This document shows, in pieces, positions 8,073-16,432 of a stretch of DNA of 64,000 nt. The first letter of the stretch is position 1. Each line of letters opens with the position of its first letter. The position numbers and the translations under genes were made by a program. Source of the stretch: Oceanobacillus neutriphilus (GTDB lineage: Bacteria; Bacillota; Bacilli; Bacillales; Amphibacillaceae); contig NZ_BMLW01000007.1 in NCBI RefSeq assembly GCF_014645515.1, positions 62,331-126,330 on the forward strand, written 5' to 3'. The notes beneath the pieces were generated by a model. It saw nothing but the letters and a program-made list of their open reading frames with translations. It searched no databases and had not been told where the DNA came from.

Positions 8073-8642
8073 ATGGCAAAAGAAAATAAAATAGAGCTCT
8101 CTCAAGAAGAACAGGAAGAATTACTGAGCAAATTAAAGACCCGCTTTGAGAAAAATATGGATCGTCATCATGAACTTGACTGGAAGCAAATCCAAACTAA
8201 GCTGGAAAGCAATCTAGAAAAATTAACTTCTCTCTACAAAATGGAGAAAACGGAAGGCGAGCCAGATGTGGTCGGCTATGATAAAGAGAAGGATGAATAT
8301 ATCTTTGTTGACTGCTCTAAGGAAAGCCCTAAAGGACGAAGAAGTATCTGTTATGACCGTGCGGCGCTGGAATCGAGAAAGAAGCATAAACCGGAAAATA
8401 CTGCGATAGATATGGCAGCAGAAATTGGTATTGAAATCTTAACAGAAGAGCAATATCGGGAGCTCCAGAAGCTTGGAACATTCGATGCGAAAACATCGAC
8501 TTGGGTGAAGACACCGGATGATATTCGAAAACTCGGCGGAGCGGTCTTTTGCGATTTTCGATTTGGACGTGTTTTCTTATATCATAACGGAGCGGACTCT
8601 TATTATAGCTCCAGGGGATTCCGGGGCATGCTAAGAGTATAG
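8073..8642 (+). CDS. DUF4256-family protein
   Basis: A 189-residue soluble protein matching my memory of the DUF4256 family in length and motifs: GEPDVVGYDKEKDEYIFVDC, ESPKGRRSICYDRAALESR, the DMAAEIGIEILTEEQYRELQ helix, and the C-terminal GGAVFCD and YHNGADSYYSSRGFRG segments. The function of the family is unknown. It has an AAGGAG site ten bases before the ATG. It appears monocistronic: decayed sequence lies upstream and a hairpin terminator at 8666 downstream. Confidence 0.85.
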   Translation: MAKENKIELSQEEQEELLSKLKTRFEKNMDRHHELDWKQIQTKLESNLEKLTSLYKMEKTEGEPDVVGYDKEKDEYIFVDCSKESPKGRRSICYDRAALESRKKHKPENTAIDMAAEIGIEILTEEQYRELQKLGTFDAKTSTWVKTPDDIRKLGGAVFCDFRFGRVFLYHNGADSYYSSRGFRGMLRV

Positions 8643-8665
8643 TTATAAGTAGATGCAAGGCGTAG

Positions 8666-8704
8666 AGAATCAAGAATGTATGGAGATTATAAATTCTTGA
8701 TTCT
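8666..8704 (+). terminator. rho-independent terminator
   Basis: An 11-bp stem (8666-8676 with 8694-8704) is followed directly by a run of Ts, 24 bases after the DUF4256 stop. Confidence 0.8.
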
Positions 8705-8755
8705 TTTTTATTTGGCAGTGGAGTTTGAAAATTCAGATGAAAAAAGGTGATAAGC

Positions 8756-9331
8756 ATGATGGATACTATTATGGAAAATGTAAGGACAGCAGGAGCTTAT
8801 GTTTTATATAATGGTCTTTTTGTTTTTCAAGTTGGTCCGACGAAAAATGGAGGTAAACTCGGTGTTGTGCGATTAGGAGGACATAGTGAAGCAGGAGAAA
8901 GCCCTTTGGAGACAGCCGAAAGAGAAGTGATGGAGGAGGCTGCTATGCAAATAAATCTGGTAGATTCTCCTGTCACCTACCTTTTAAATAATTGGGATGA
9001 AACAGGAAGTATAATTCAGCCAATGGAGAAAATAAATCCCATTCTAATTAAAGGAAATCAGGAAGAAGGGTTTACTGTTATGTATATTTCTTTTGCAGAG
9101 AGTAAGCCCAAACCCTCTTCTGAGTCAAAAGGGATTTTGTTACTGTCTCCAAAAGAGATTGAATTTATTTGTAATCACAGAATAACGTTAAATGGACTAA
9201 TGCAGCAAAGCGGGCAGGCGATATTAACAGAAGGGTTTAACAAAGAATTAATTTTAAAGCCTTTTCCACAGCTATTATTCTTATCAAAATTATTAAAGCA
9301 GGAGCCTGGCTATATGAAAGCATTACTTTAA
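8756..9331 (+). CDS. Nudix hydrolase
   Basis: A Nudix-fold pyrophosphohydrolase of about 191 residues. The Nudix box is visible as GGHSEAGESPLETAERE followed by VMEEAA; the usual glycine after EE is alanine here, while the catalytic REVxEE core is kept. The N-terminus (AGAYVLYNGLFVFQVG) and the strand after the box fit the fold, and the C-terminal third is longer than in minimal MutT. The ATG at 8756 is six bases past AAAGGTG; an in-frame GTG nine bases earlier overlaps that site. Substrate unknown. The next gene follows in the same direction. Confidence 0.85.
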   Translation: MMDTIMENVRTAGAYVLYNGLFVFQVGPTKNGGKLGVVRLGGHSEAGESPLETAEREVMEEAAMQINLVDSPVTYLLNNWDETGSIIQPMEKINPILIKGNQEEGFTVMYISFAESKPKPSSESKGILLLSPKEIEFICNHRITLNGLMQQSGQAILTEGFNKELILKPFPQLLFLSKLLKQEPGYMKALL

Positions 9332-9366
9332 AATTGGAAGAAAGATTAACTATGTAGAGGGGATGA

Positions 9367-9831
9367 TTGACTTTGCGAGTTAACAAATGGTGGCTTACTT
9401 TAGGTGTTGTTTGGTCGGTTATTTTTGCTGGTATGAGCTTTTATTGGGCAATGGGCGGAATGCTTGGTGTCAGATCTTTGGGTGGGGCAATCTATGAAAT
9501 ATCACTTAATCCCGAGCCTGCTTTTATTCTGATTGTCTGGCTGACAGGCTTTGTGAAATTATTAGGAGCATTAGTATTATTACTTCTGCTTATTCCATGG
9601 AGAAACGCCGTCATTTCCAAAGTGCTTTATTACCTTACAAAAATTGCCGGCGTATTCTTATTTGTATATGGTCTATTAAATTTCATTACTATTTCGCTGA
9701 GTTCCTTTGCAATTTTAGATATGGATTTAGAAGTTCATGCAACCTTTTGGAGATTAGTATTTTGGGAGCCATTTTGGATGGTTGGAGGAATTTGTTATTT
9801 TTTCTCTGTGAAAAAACAACGTTTTATTTAG
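9367..9831 (+). CDS. DUF3995-like membrane protein
   Basis: A 154-residue membrane protein with four predicted helices: WWLTLGVVWSVIFAGMSFYW, a second in AFILIVWLTGFVKLLGALVLLLLL, a third in IAGVFLFVYGLLNFITISL, and a fourth in FWRLVFWEPFWMVGGICYFF. The layout, including the early FYWAMGG and C-terminal WEPFWxxGG segments, fits the DUF3995 family of small membrane proteins of unknown role. The start is TTG at 9367 behind AGAGGGG; a second TTG lies two codons later. It may be co-transcribed with the Nudix gene 35 bases upstream. Confidence 0.6.
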   Translation: MTLRVNKWWLTLGVVWSVIFAGMSFYWAMGGMLGVRSLGGAIYEISLNPEPAFILIVWLTGFVKLLGALVLLLLLIPWRNAVISKVLYYLTKIAGVFLFVYGLLNFITISLSSFAILDMDLEVHATFWRLVFWEPFWMVGGICYFFSVKKQRFI

Positions 9832-9913
9832 GTTTTTAATTTTGCATCAGGTTTGCTTTGTTAGAGTTATTATAAAAAAGGAATTCCATTCTCATAAGTT
9901 AAATATGGCTAAG

Positions 9914-9964
9914 AAGCCCTATGAATACGAGTTTTATCGCATACTCTGCTGTTTCACAGGGCTT
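9914..9964 (+). terminator. candidate terminator
   Basis: AAGCCCT (9914-9920) pairs with AGGGCTT (9958-9964), extended inward by TGA/TCA, with four Ts at the end. The loop is about 30 bases, so it is weaker than the others. It may serve the genes ending at 9831. Confidence 0.4.
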
Positions 9965-10059
9965 TTAGAATCCAGTAACCAGAAGACAAACTTATTTGAA
10001 ACATTCCTCGTCTCCTGAGGAATCTGAATCCGGATCCCAATCATAAAAGAAAGATAAAT

Positions 10060-10614
10060 CTAATATTCTATAATCAAATTTTTCCAAGTCGTCTTCCATT
10101 TTTTACTTCGCATCCGTTCAATATAAACGGGATGCAGTTTAGTATCCTTTGAATAATATGGAGTTGGTTTGACAACCCCTTGAAATAAATCCTTCAAGCC
10201 ATAAGGAGCCATTATTTTTATTTCCTGATGATGCAGCTGTGCAGCAACAGCAGTAGGTATCTCAGTGAAGTGAGAAACGCCATCAAAAGAAGATATGTAA
10301 GAGAGATTGTTATTCTTTACATGCATCCTTGCCTGGTTTTTCACAGACCATGGCTGTTCAGGCATTAGTTCTTCTAATTTTGATTCTAATCTTTTCTCTG
10401 TATCTCTGGAAAGGTCTGTCTGATTAAAGTAAATGACATCAATATCATTTATTTTTGTATGACAGTTGTACAGGGTATCCCAAACCTTATTTCTGATTAG
10501 TCCAGCAGCAACCCAGCAATCGTTTAGCTGCAATTTCTCCACTGTTTGTAAAATTGATAGGATATAGCTGTCTTCTTTGAGGATAGTTATTAATCTATCT
10601 TCGAATTCGATCAT
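10060..10614 (-). CDS. nucleotidyltransferase-family protein (DUF925-like)
   Basis: A 184-residue protein of the nucleotidyltransferase superfamily. The motifs WVAAGLIRNKVWD and INDIDVIYFN correspond to the GG/S turn and the two metal-binding aspartates of the NTase fold. Later ARMHVKNN, EIPTAVAAQL and YGLKDLFQGVVKPTP segments match small bacterial proteins annotated as nucleotidyltransferase family (DUF925). The reaction is not known. It stands alone on the minus strand, convergent with the DUF3995 gene. Confidence 0.8.
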   Translation of the reverse strand: MIEFEDRLITILKEDSYILSILQTVEKLQLNDCWVAAGLIRNKVWDTLYNCHTKINDIDVIYFNQTDLSRDTEKRLESKLEELMPEQPWSVKNQARMHVKNNNLSYISSFDGVSHFTEIPTAVAAQLHHQEIKIMAPYGLKDLFQGVVKPTPYYSKDTKLHPVYIERMRSKKWKTTWKNLIIEY

Positions 10615-10776
10615 ATATTTATCTTGCTCCTCTCTGTCTTTTCATTGTATAGTAAAATCTATCTTAATGAAATTATGCTTTTAGAGGGAATTTTAACATA
10701 AAATAAATGGTAAAATAGAGAAGTATATAAAATTAATGAAATCAAGCATGAATTAATCCTGGATAGGGGGTTAGAT

Positions 10777-11507
10777 ATGTATCGAATAGCGATAATCACA
10801 GATATACATGGAAATATCTCTGCGTTAAATGCCGTCTTAAAAGATATAAAAGAGCAATCCATTGATTATATCTATTGTCTCGGTGATATGATCGGAATTG
10901 GTCCCTTTTCAAATGAAGTTTTAGAGACATTATTTGATTTAGAAAATATTTCAATGATTACAGGAAACCATGATGAATCTGTCTTAGCGCTTTTAAACAA
11001 TCACCCTTATCCCAAAAGCAGAGTGAACGTTATTCCTCATCAAGCATGGATTGCTGAAAGACTTAAAAAGGAGTATAAAGAGAAGCTGGAAAGTCTTCCC
11101 CGGATAATAAACCCTACATACTACGAAAAACAGCTGCATTTAACTCATTATCCGATGACACCTGTAGCGTGTGATTCTCCTATATGTGAAGATCCATTTG
11201 ATATAGCAGGCATTCCTTCAAAGGAAAATTTTTCATCAATTAATAGTTTAAGTGAGTTTTCATTAGTCTGTTTTGGTCATGACCATCATTCCCATCAGAT
11301 TGAGTGTAACAGTACTTTGTTTTTCAACCCTGGCTCATTGGGAGTTTACAATAAATCCTATGCACACGTTATGCAATTATTGATATAAATGAGAAAGGAA
11401 TTCATATTACGAAAAGATATGCCCCGTATGATTTAAATACTTTTGTTCAAAAGTTAAAAAAGACATCTATACCTAGAAAAGAAATTATTATTAGTATGTA
11501 TGAATAA
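10777..11507 (+). pseudogene. metallophosphatase (calcineurin-like), frameshifted near the C-terminus
   Basis: A calcineurin-like phosphoesterase with intact metal motifs in the first 200 residues: TDIHGN, CLGDMIGIGP, TGNHD and FGHDHHS, followed by FFNPGSLG. The first frame ends at 11388, but the next frame continues from about 11367 with RYAIIDINEKGI and KRYAPYDLN and closes at 11507, giving the full-length family tail. The break lies at GCACACGT (11363-11370): a CA duplication restores Y-A-R-Y-A when removed. Either the gene is naturally frameshifted or there is a sequencing error. All catalytic residues lie upstream, so activity may survive. An AGGGGG site precedes the ATG. Confidence 0.8.
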
Positions 11508-11570
11508 ATATAGAATAATTTCATTTAAATATTATAGGAAGTTAAATACTGAAATAGAAAGGAAGCTCCT

Positions 11571-12245
11571 ATGAGTAACTATAAAGTAATCCTATTCGAT
11601 TTAGACGGCACACTCTCCGATCCCAAAGAAGGCATAACAAAATCGGTTCAGTACGCATTAGATAAAATGGGAATTGCAGAACCTGATCTGGATAAGCTGG
11701 AATGCTTTATCGGCCCCCCTTTGCAGGTATCGTTTACTGAATATTACCATTTCAATGAACAGGAAACGCAAAAGGCTATCCAGTTTTACAGAGAAAGATT
11801 TAAGGAAAAAGGGATGTATGAGAATATGTTGTATCCTGATACACCCGGGTTATTACAATCACTGCAGGAGCAAGGATTTATTTTAGCGGTGGCGACGTCA
11901 AAGCCGACTGTTTTTGCAGAGCAAATACTGGAGTATTTTCAAATCAGCAAGTACTTTGAAATGATAGCAGGAAGTAATATGGATGGAACAAGATCTGCAA
12001 AAGCGGAAATTATCCAATATATTATAGACAAATATCCAGTATACACTTTGGAAGAATTTATTATGATTGGTGACAGAAAGCATGATTTAATTGGAGCCAT
12101 TAAAGCTGGCGTTGATTCTATTGGAGTTACATATGGTTATGGTTCAATGGAAGAGCTGAAAAATGAAAAGCCTGCATATATTGCGGATAGCCTTAAGCAG
12201 GTAAACATGATTCTGACGGGGAAATCATTTCCGGCAAAAGGTTGA
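11571..12245 (+). CDS. HAD-superfamily phosphatase (phosphoglycolate phosphatase-like)
   Basis: A 224-residue haloacid-dehalogenase-type hydrolase. All four HAD motifs are present: FDLDGTLSD (motif I, nucleophile Asp near residue 10), AVATSKP (II), the lysine in SAKAEIIQ (III) and IMIGDRKHDLIGA (IV). The helical cap between motifs I and II carries CFIGPPL. It resembles PpaX/Gph-type enzymes and Bacillus HAD-IA proteins with unknown small-molecule phosphate substrates. A GAAAGGAAG site lies ahead of the ATG. It precedes the WYL regulator by 63 bases. Confidence 0.85.
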   Translation: MSNYKVILFDLDGTLSDPKEGITKSVQYALDKMGIAEPDLDKLECFIGPPLQVSFTEYYHFNEQETQKAIQFYRERFKEKGMYENMLYPDTPGLLQSLQEQGFILAVATSKPTVFAEQILEYFQISKYFEMIAGSNMDGTRSAKAEIIQYIIDKYPVYTLEEFIMIGDRKHDLIGAIKAGVDSIGVTYGYGSMEELKNEKPAYIADSLKQVNMILTGKSFPAKG

Positions 12246-12308
12246 GAGGAAGTTTAAGAGTATTATAATATAACTTCTCTTATCCTTCATTTAAATGGAG
12301 GTAGCACA

Positions 12309-13253
12309 ATGTCCAAAACAAAACGTTTAATTGAGCTAATGATGACAGTAAATGCAAAACGCAAATTTACAGCGAGAGAACTGGCAGAAGAATTTAACGT
12401 CTCTTATCGTACGATTCTCAGAGATTTGGATGAATTGAGTGAGCTGGGGGTTCCGCTTTATTCAGAAGTTGGTGCGGACGGCGGTTATTATGTATTGAAT
12501 GAGCGGATGCTGCCTCCAGTTTTATTGAAAGAATCTGAAGCGATTGCACTTTATTTTGCTTTTCATTCCCTGCAATTTATAGGTGCCCTGCCGTTTGAAA
12601 CGGAAGTCGGCTATGTTTTAAAGAAATTATATGGCTATTTGCCTGGTGACGCCAAGATACGTATTAATACGATGAAAGACCGGATTGTTTTTTGGAATCC
12701 CAGCCGGGTTCAGACGGCGAATGAGCTAGATATATTATTAAATGCAGCGGTAGATCAATCCATCGTGACTATCCAATATGACAGTCAAAAGGGGATAAAG
12801 GAGAGAATGATTCAGCCAATTGGTTTGTACAGTCATAATGGTTTCTGGTATTGCCCGGCTTATTGTTTTCTGCGCGAGGAAATTCGTTTGTTTCGTGCGG
12901 ATCGAATAAAAAAAGCAGTGCGTACAGATAAAAAGGGGCGGAAATTGCCTTATCAATCGATTATGGAATGGATTGAGCTGTCAGAATCCGAAGTTTCTAA
13001 CCCGGTTACTTTTTTGGTAGATTTAACGAGAGAAGGAGTACGGCGTGCAATGTCAGAGTTAGATTTGGAGAGGCATGTTCAGAGGCGTGAGGATGGGACA
13101 GGCTGGGTAGAAATGAATATACCTGAGTCGGAGTTAATGTATTTTGTTGATCTGGTCTGGAATTTTGGCAGTGATGCTCATGTATTAGAACCGGAAGAAG
13201 CTGTAAACTCTATAAAAAGGAAACTGGAAAGCTTACTTAAAAAATACAATTAA
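12309..13253 (+). CDS. YafY-type transcriptional regulator (HTH + WYL domain)
   Basis: A 314-residue regulator. The N-terminal winged helix is visible in FTARELAEEFNVSYRTILRDL with the wing GADGGYYV. The middle WYL-type sensor domain includes GLYSHNGFWYCPAYC and EIRLFRADRIKK, and the C-terminal extension ends with a WNFGSDAHVLEPEEA strand. WYL regulators often sense nucleic acids or small ligands and control DNA-damage or defence genes. It lies 84 bases upstream of DinB, AlkZ-like and HicB/DinB genes on the same strand, so it may control them. A GGAGGTAG site precedes the ATG. Confidence 0.9.
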   Translation: MSKTKRLIELMMTVNAKRKFTARELAEEFNVSYRTILRDLDELSELGVPLYSEVGADGGYYVLNERMLPPVLLKESEAIALYFAFHSLQFIGALPFETEVGYVLKKLYGYLPGDAKIRINTMKDRIVFWNPSRVQTANELDILLNAAVDQSIVTIQYDSQKGIKERMIQPIGLYSHNGFWYCPAYCFLREEIRLFRADRIKKAVRTDKKGRKLPYQSIMEWIELSESEVSNPVTFLVDLTREGVRRAMSELDLERHVQRREDGTGWVEMNIPESELMYFVDLVWNFGSDAHVLEPEEAVNSIKRKLESLLKKYN

Positions 13254-13337
13254 TTTCTCAACGAATTTTATGAATGATGACATAATCTGTCACGATTCCA
13301 TGATACATTAAGGGAAATAAAAGAAAGGGTGAATCTT

Positions 13338-13826
13338 ATGCAGGCAATATCGATGTTGAGAGAAGAATTATTAGAAGAGCTGGAGCTGGGTATCCGGTCT
13401 ATGGCAGGGTTATTGAACAAGGTGGAGGAAAAGGATTGGCCTTACCAGCCGGCAGAAAATATGCGAAATCTCAGGGAACTGGCCAGACATATTGTTTCTG
13501 TACCAGAAGTAGATTTGAATCTTTGGCAGGAGAAGGATGAAAAGGAGATTCGAGATTTAGAAGCAAAATATGAGAGGCTGGAATCTGCTGAAGAATTAAT
13601 TAATGCGATGAACCCTGGCTTTCAGTTGTTTAAAACGTATATGCTGTCTCTATCGGATGAGGATTTTTTAACTAAAAAGACAAAGCCGTTTTATTTAGAA
13701 GATGGTGAGACACAGGCGCATTGGCTTGTAGAGGAGGTTTCTCACCTTTTCCATCACCGGGCACAATTCTTTAATTATTTAAAGCAGCTGGGTTACGATA
13801 TAAATATGTTTGATCTTTATGTTTAA
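13338..13826 (+). CDS. DinB-family protein
   Basis: A 162-residue four-helix protein of the DinB/YfiT superfamily, whose members include metal-dependent thiol S-transferases and DNA-damage-induced proteins. The first metal histidine is in LRELARHIVS, and the second pair is in the C-terminal EEVSHLFHHRAQFFNYL helix, giving the H...HxxxH pattern. The helical N-terminus carries LLNKVEEKDWPYQPAENM. The ATG at 13338 has AAAGGG eight bases before it; an in-frame GTG lies nine bases earlier. It is followed by the AlkZ-like gene after 34 bases. Confidence 0.85.
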   Translation: MQAISMLREELLEELELGIRSMAGLLNKVEEKDWPYQPAENMRNLRELARHIVSVPEVDLNLWQEKDEKEIRDLEAKYERLESAEELINAMNPGFQLFKTYMLSLSDEDFLTKKTKPFYLEDGETQAHWLVEEVSHLFHHRAQFFNYLKQLGYDINMFDLYV

Positions 13827-13860
13827 CAGATAAGAAAAAGGGCTGGGAGGTGAATCCTAT

Positions 13861-14913
13861 TTGAATAAAGAAAAGATAATTTGTGAGCGTTTGCAAAGAC
13901 AAAAATTGATATTTCCGCTTGAGAATAGCCATGATATAAGAGAATATAAGGAACTATTCCAGCAACTACAGCCGGTAGCTCCAGTTTTTAATAGCCGTCC
14001 AGGTGAAGCTCCCAAGCTGGTGCATAGGACAGTTTTTAATGACACACTCCTTTCGGAAGGATTGCGCAAAAAACATCAGCTGGTAAAAGGGCGTTTTCAG
14101 GGTGGACGTGTCGGATATGTTCTGGAAGAAGATCTGGGGCTCTACAGTACGATTTTTCGAAAACCTGTTCAAAAAATAACAGCGCTTCATGAAGAGGTTT
14201 TATCCATGATTCAATCGTCAGGGGGTATATCCAAAGAGCAGTTAAAAGAGGAGCTGCCTTTTAAAGCAAAAGAAATCACCGCTGCTTTAAAAAGACTTCA
14301 GGAAGCTTTTTTAGTATATGAATCACAAATTGATACAGATTGGAATACAGGCTGGTTTGACTTTAAAACAGAATGGCCGGAAATCGAATGGGCAGAGGAT
14401 ACGGTTCCTGCTGTGGCGGAAATGCTGCTGCGATTTTTGGATGCAGCCGTATTTGCCACTTTAGATCAAATGACAAGCTGGTCGCAATTAAAGCGTAAAA
14501 CGATACAAAGTGCTTTAACTGCATTAATGGAAAGCGAAGCAATTATAAAAATAGAAGTGGATGGAATTGGCGAAGGATTTATGCAGAAAAAAGATTTGCA
14601 TTTAACCAATGAAGAAATCCCGCAATCTGTATTTATGCTGGATAGCTCAGATTTTCTGGTCAGAGCAGAAACTGATGAATTGAAAGAGAAATTTAAAGGG
14701 AAAGAAGTTCTTCAGTATCTCTTAATAGACGGCGAATTTAAAGGAGCAGTGCTTGGGCATTGGCGAATTGGTCCGCACGATATTGAAGATATTACATTGT
14801 ACCTTGGGGAAGAAGAAATAGAAACAAGGAAAGAAGAAATTATTTTTGCTGTCAGAGCTGGCTATCCATTGGAGACGACCCGTATTTTGCATTTTAATGG
14901 AGAGCAGCTCTGA
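13861..14913 (+). CDS. AlkZ/YcaQ-like winged-helix DNA glycosylase family protein
   Basis: A 350-residue protein resembling the winged-helix AlkZ (YcaQ) family, which removes bulky alkylated bases and unhooks interstrand crosslinks. It shows repeated winged-helix units: EEVLSMIQSSGGISKEQLKEEL near residue 120, and MTSWSQLKRKTIQSALTAL. The C-terminal beta domain has VFMLDSSDFLVRA and YLLIDGEFKGAVLGHWRIGP, the family fold for pocket closure. The catalytic QxQ/QxD motif was not assigned with certainty. The start is TTG at 13861 behind a strong GGGAGGTG. Genes before and after are DinB-type proteins, supporting a repair or toxin-resistance role (inference). Confidence 0.65.
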   Translation: MNKEKIICERLQRQKLIFPLENSHDIREYKELFQQLQPVAPVFNSRPGEAPKLVHRTVFNDTLLSEGLRKKHQLVKGRFQGGRVGYVLEEDLGLYSTIFRKPVQKITALHEEVLSMIQSSGGISKEQLKEELPFKAKEITAALKRLQEAFLVYESQIDTDWNTGWFDFKTEWPEIEWAEDTVPAVAEMLLRFLDAAVFATLDQMTSWSQLKRKTIQSALTALMESEAIIKIEVDGIGEGFMQKKDLHLTNEEIPQSVFMLDSSDFLVRAETDELKEKFKGKEVLQYLLIDGEFKGAVLGHWRIGPHDIEDITLYLGEEEIETRKEEIIFAVRAGYPLETTRILHFNGEQL

Positions 14914-14934
14914 GGAAAAAGGGAGGACGATGGA

Positions 14935-15651
14935 GTGGGGCTGATCAGAAACAATATTGTGGTGGAATACAATGATAAAGGATATTTAATGAACTCTGAA
15001 AGTTTCCCGGGAGCATATACCAGGGGCAGAGAGCGTGAAGAAGCTCTCTCTAAGTTCCCTGCTGAAATCAAAAGGTATTACAGGTGGGCTGGAATAGATT
15101 ATGCTGAAACAGATATTGTGGAAACTATCATTGTTCAATCAAAAGAAAGTGATCTGGAAATACATGAAGCAGATTCGGATATTATCTTTTTGTCGGAACA
15201 GGAGCCTTTGTTAGAAACAGAATATAAGGTAATAAAAAAGCGGGTATTACAATCTGCGCATGATTTTCAGATGTTGTATGACTCCATTCCAGATAAGAAT
15301 TATACATCCTTACCGAAAAGAAAATCCTTTTATGGAGCTGTGCCGAATTCTCCGGAAGAGATCTATGAGCATACAAATGGTGTAACCAATTATTATACAG
15401 GTGAAATAGGTGTGGAGTTAAATAATATTGACGATATCTATCAAAACAGAATTCAAGCATTAAAAAGGATAGAAGAGATAGGCGATTTTCTGCAAAATAA
15501 AGTGTTTCAAGGAAGCTATGGAGAACAGTGGTCGCTGAGAAAAGTATTAAGAAGATTTATTTGGCATGATTATATTCATGCAAAAGGTATGTATCGTATG
15601 GCTGTAAAGGAATGGGCAGAAAGTAAAATTCAGAATCCTTATTATTTTTGA
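14935..15651 (+). CDS. HicB-like N-terminus fused to a DinB-like domain
   Basis: A 238-residue two-part protein. Residues about 5-50 (VVEYNDKGYLMNSESFPGAY, then EREEALSKFPAEI) have the beta-beta-alpha signature of HicB-like domains. The C-terminal 130 residues look like a DinB-type bundle, with QSAHDFQMLYDSIP near residue 105 and LRRFIWHDYIHAKGMYR at the end supplying histidines in an H...HxxxH pattern. The start is GTG at 14935 behind GGGAGG; the nearby ATG runs into a stop. It follows the AlkZ-like gene by 21 bases. The function is not known; HicB-like parts bind DNA or partner proteins in other contexts. Confidence 0.6.
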   Translation: MGLIRNNIVVEYNDKGYLMNSESFPGAYTRGREREEALSKFPAEIKRYYRWAGIDYAETDIVETIIVQSKESDLEIHEADSDIIFLSEQEPLLETEYKVIKKRVLQSAHDFQMLYDSIPDKNYTSLPKRKSFYGAVPNSPEEIYEHTNGVTNYYTGEIGVELNNIDDIYQNRIQALKRIEEIGDFLQNKVFQGSYGEQWSLRKVLRRFIWHDYIHAKGMYRMAVKEWAESKIQNPYYF

Positions 15652-15800
15652 AGATGAAAATTAAACATATACAATAAACATTTAGCAATTACTCTTTAAA
15701 AAATAATTCAAGGGTGAAGGTATATAATAGCGGAATATATGAACTGAACTATTTAACAATTAATAATCAACAGAATGAACGAAGAGAGGTAGCAGTAATA

Positions 15801-16340
15801 ATGAAACAGAAAGAATATTATATCCGAAACATACAGTATCTAATAAGAACTGCTGAAGAAAAAGATGCTAAAAGATTACCTGCTATCAGGTTACAAATTG
15901 ATGGAGAAACAGAAAATATGGATAGGGAGAGGGGCGAGGCATACATAGATGAGGCCGGTTTTAAACATATTATTAAAAATGATGCTGAGAGTCTGAATAA
16001 TTTATTCTTAACAGCTGAAGTGGATGGAGAAATTGTAGGATTTTCAAGGTGTGAAGGCAATATGTTAAAAAGAACCTCTCATCAGGTGGATTTTGGAGTC
16101 TGTGTATTGAAGGAATATTGGGGATACGCTATTGGACAAAATCTTTTAAAAGAATCTATTCATTGGGCTGAATTTAATAAGATAAAGAAAATAAAATTGA
16201 GTGTCCTGGAAACAAACGATAAAGCAATAAAATTATACAAAAAGTATGGTTTTGAAATAGAAGGTGTATTAAAGAAAGATAAACGATTATCGGATGGAAA
16301 TTACTATAATACAGTGCTGATGGGGAAATTCATAGATTAA
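15801..16340 (+). CDS. GNAT-family N-acetyltransferase
   Basis: A 179-residue GNAT acetyltransferase. The fold is visible as an opening IRTAEEKDAKRLPAIRLQI, a beta-strand pair before FGVCVLKEYWGYAIGQNLL (acetyl-CoA pyrophosphate loop, here GYAIGQ rather than the common GxGxG/A), then KIKLSVLETNDKAIKLYKKYGFEIEGV. The C-terminal half is the best conserved and resembles RimI/YhhY-type enzymes. The ATG at 15801 has an AGAGAGGT site; an in-frame GTG at 15714 lacks one. Substrate unknown. It ends before a strong hairpin at 16368. Confidence 0.85.
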   Translation: MKQKEYYIRNIQYLIRTAEEKDAKRLPAIRLQIDGETENMDRERGEAYIDEAGFKHIIKNDAESLNNLFLTAEVDGEIVGFSRCEGNMLKRTSHQVDFGVCVLKEYWGYAIGQNLLKESIHWAEFNKIKKIKLSVLETNDKAIKLYKKYGFEIEGVLKKDKRLSDGNYYNTVLMGKFID

Positions 16341-16367
16341 TAAATAGTAAAATGGATCTTAAATGAT

Positions 16368-16414
16368 ATAAATACAAAATGATTGCATTGAACAAACAAT
16401 CATCTTGTATTTAT
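16368..16414. terminator. terminator hairpin between convergent genes
   Basis: An 18-bp stem with one mismatch (16368-16385 with 16397-16414) separates the GNAT gene from the convergent histidine phosphatase. It can end transcription from both sides. Confidence 0.65.
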
Positions 16415-16432
16415 ATTGAAATTTCCATTTAT

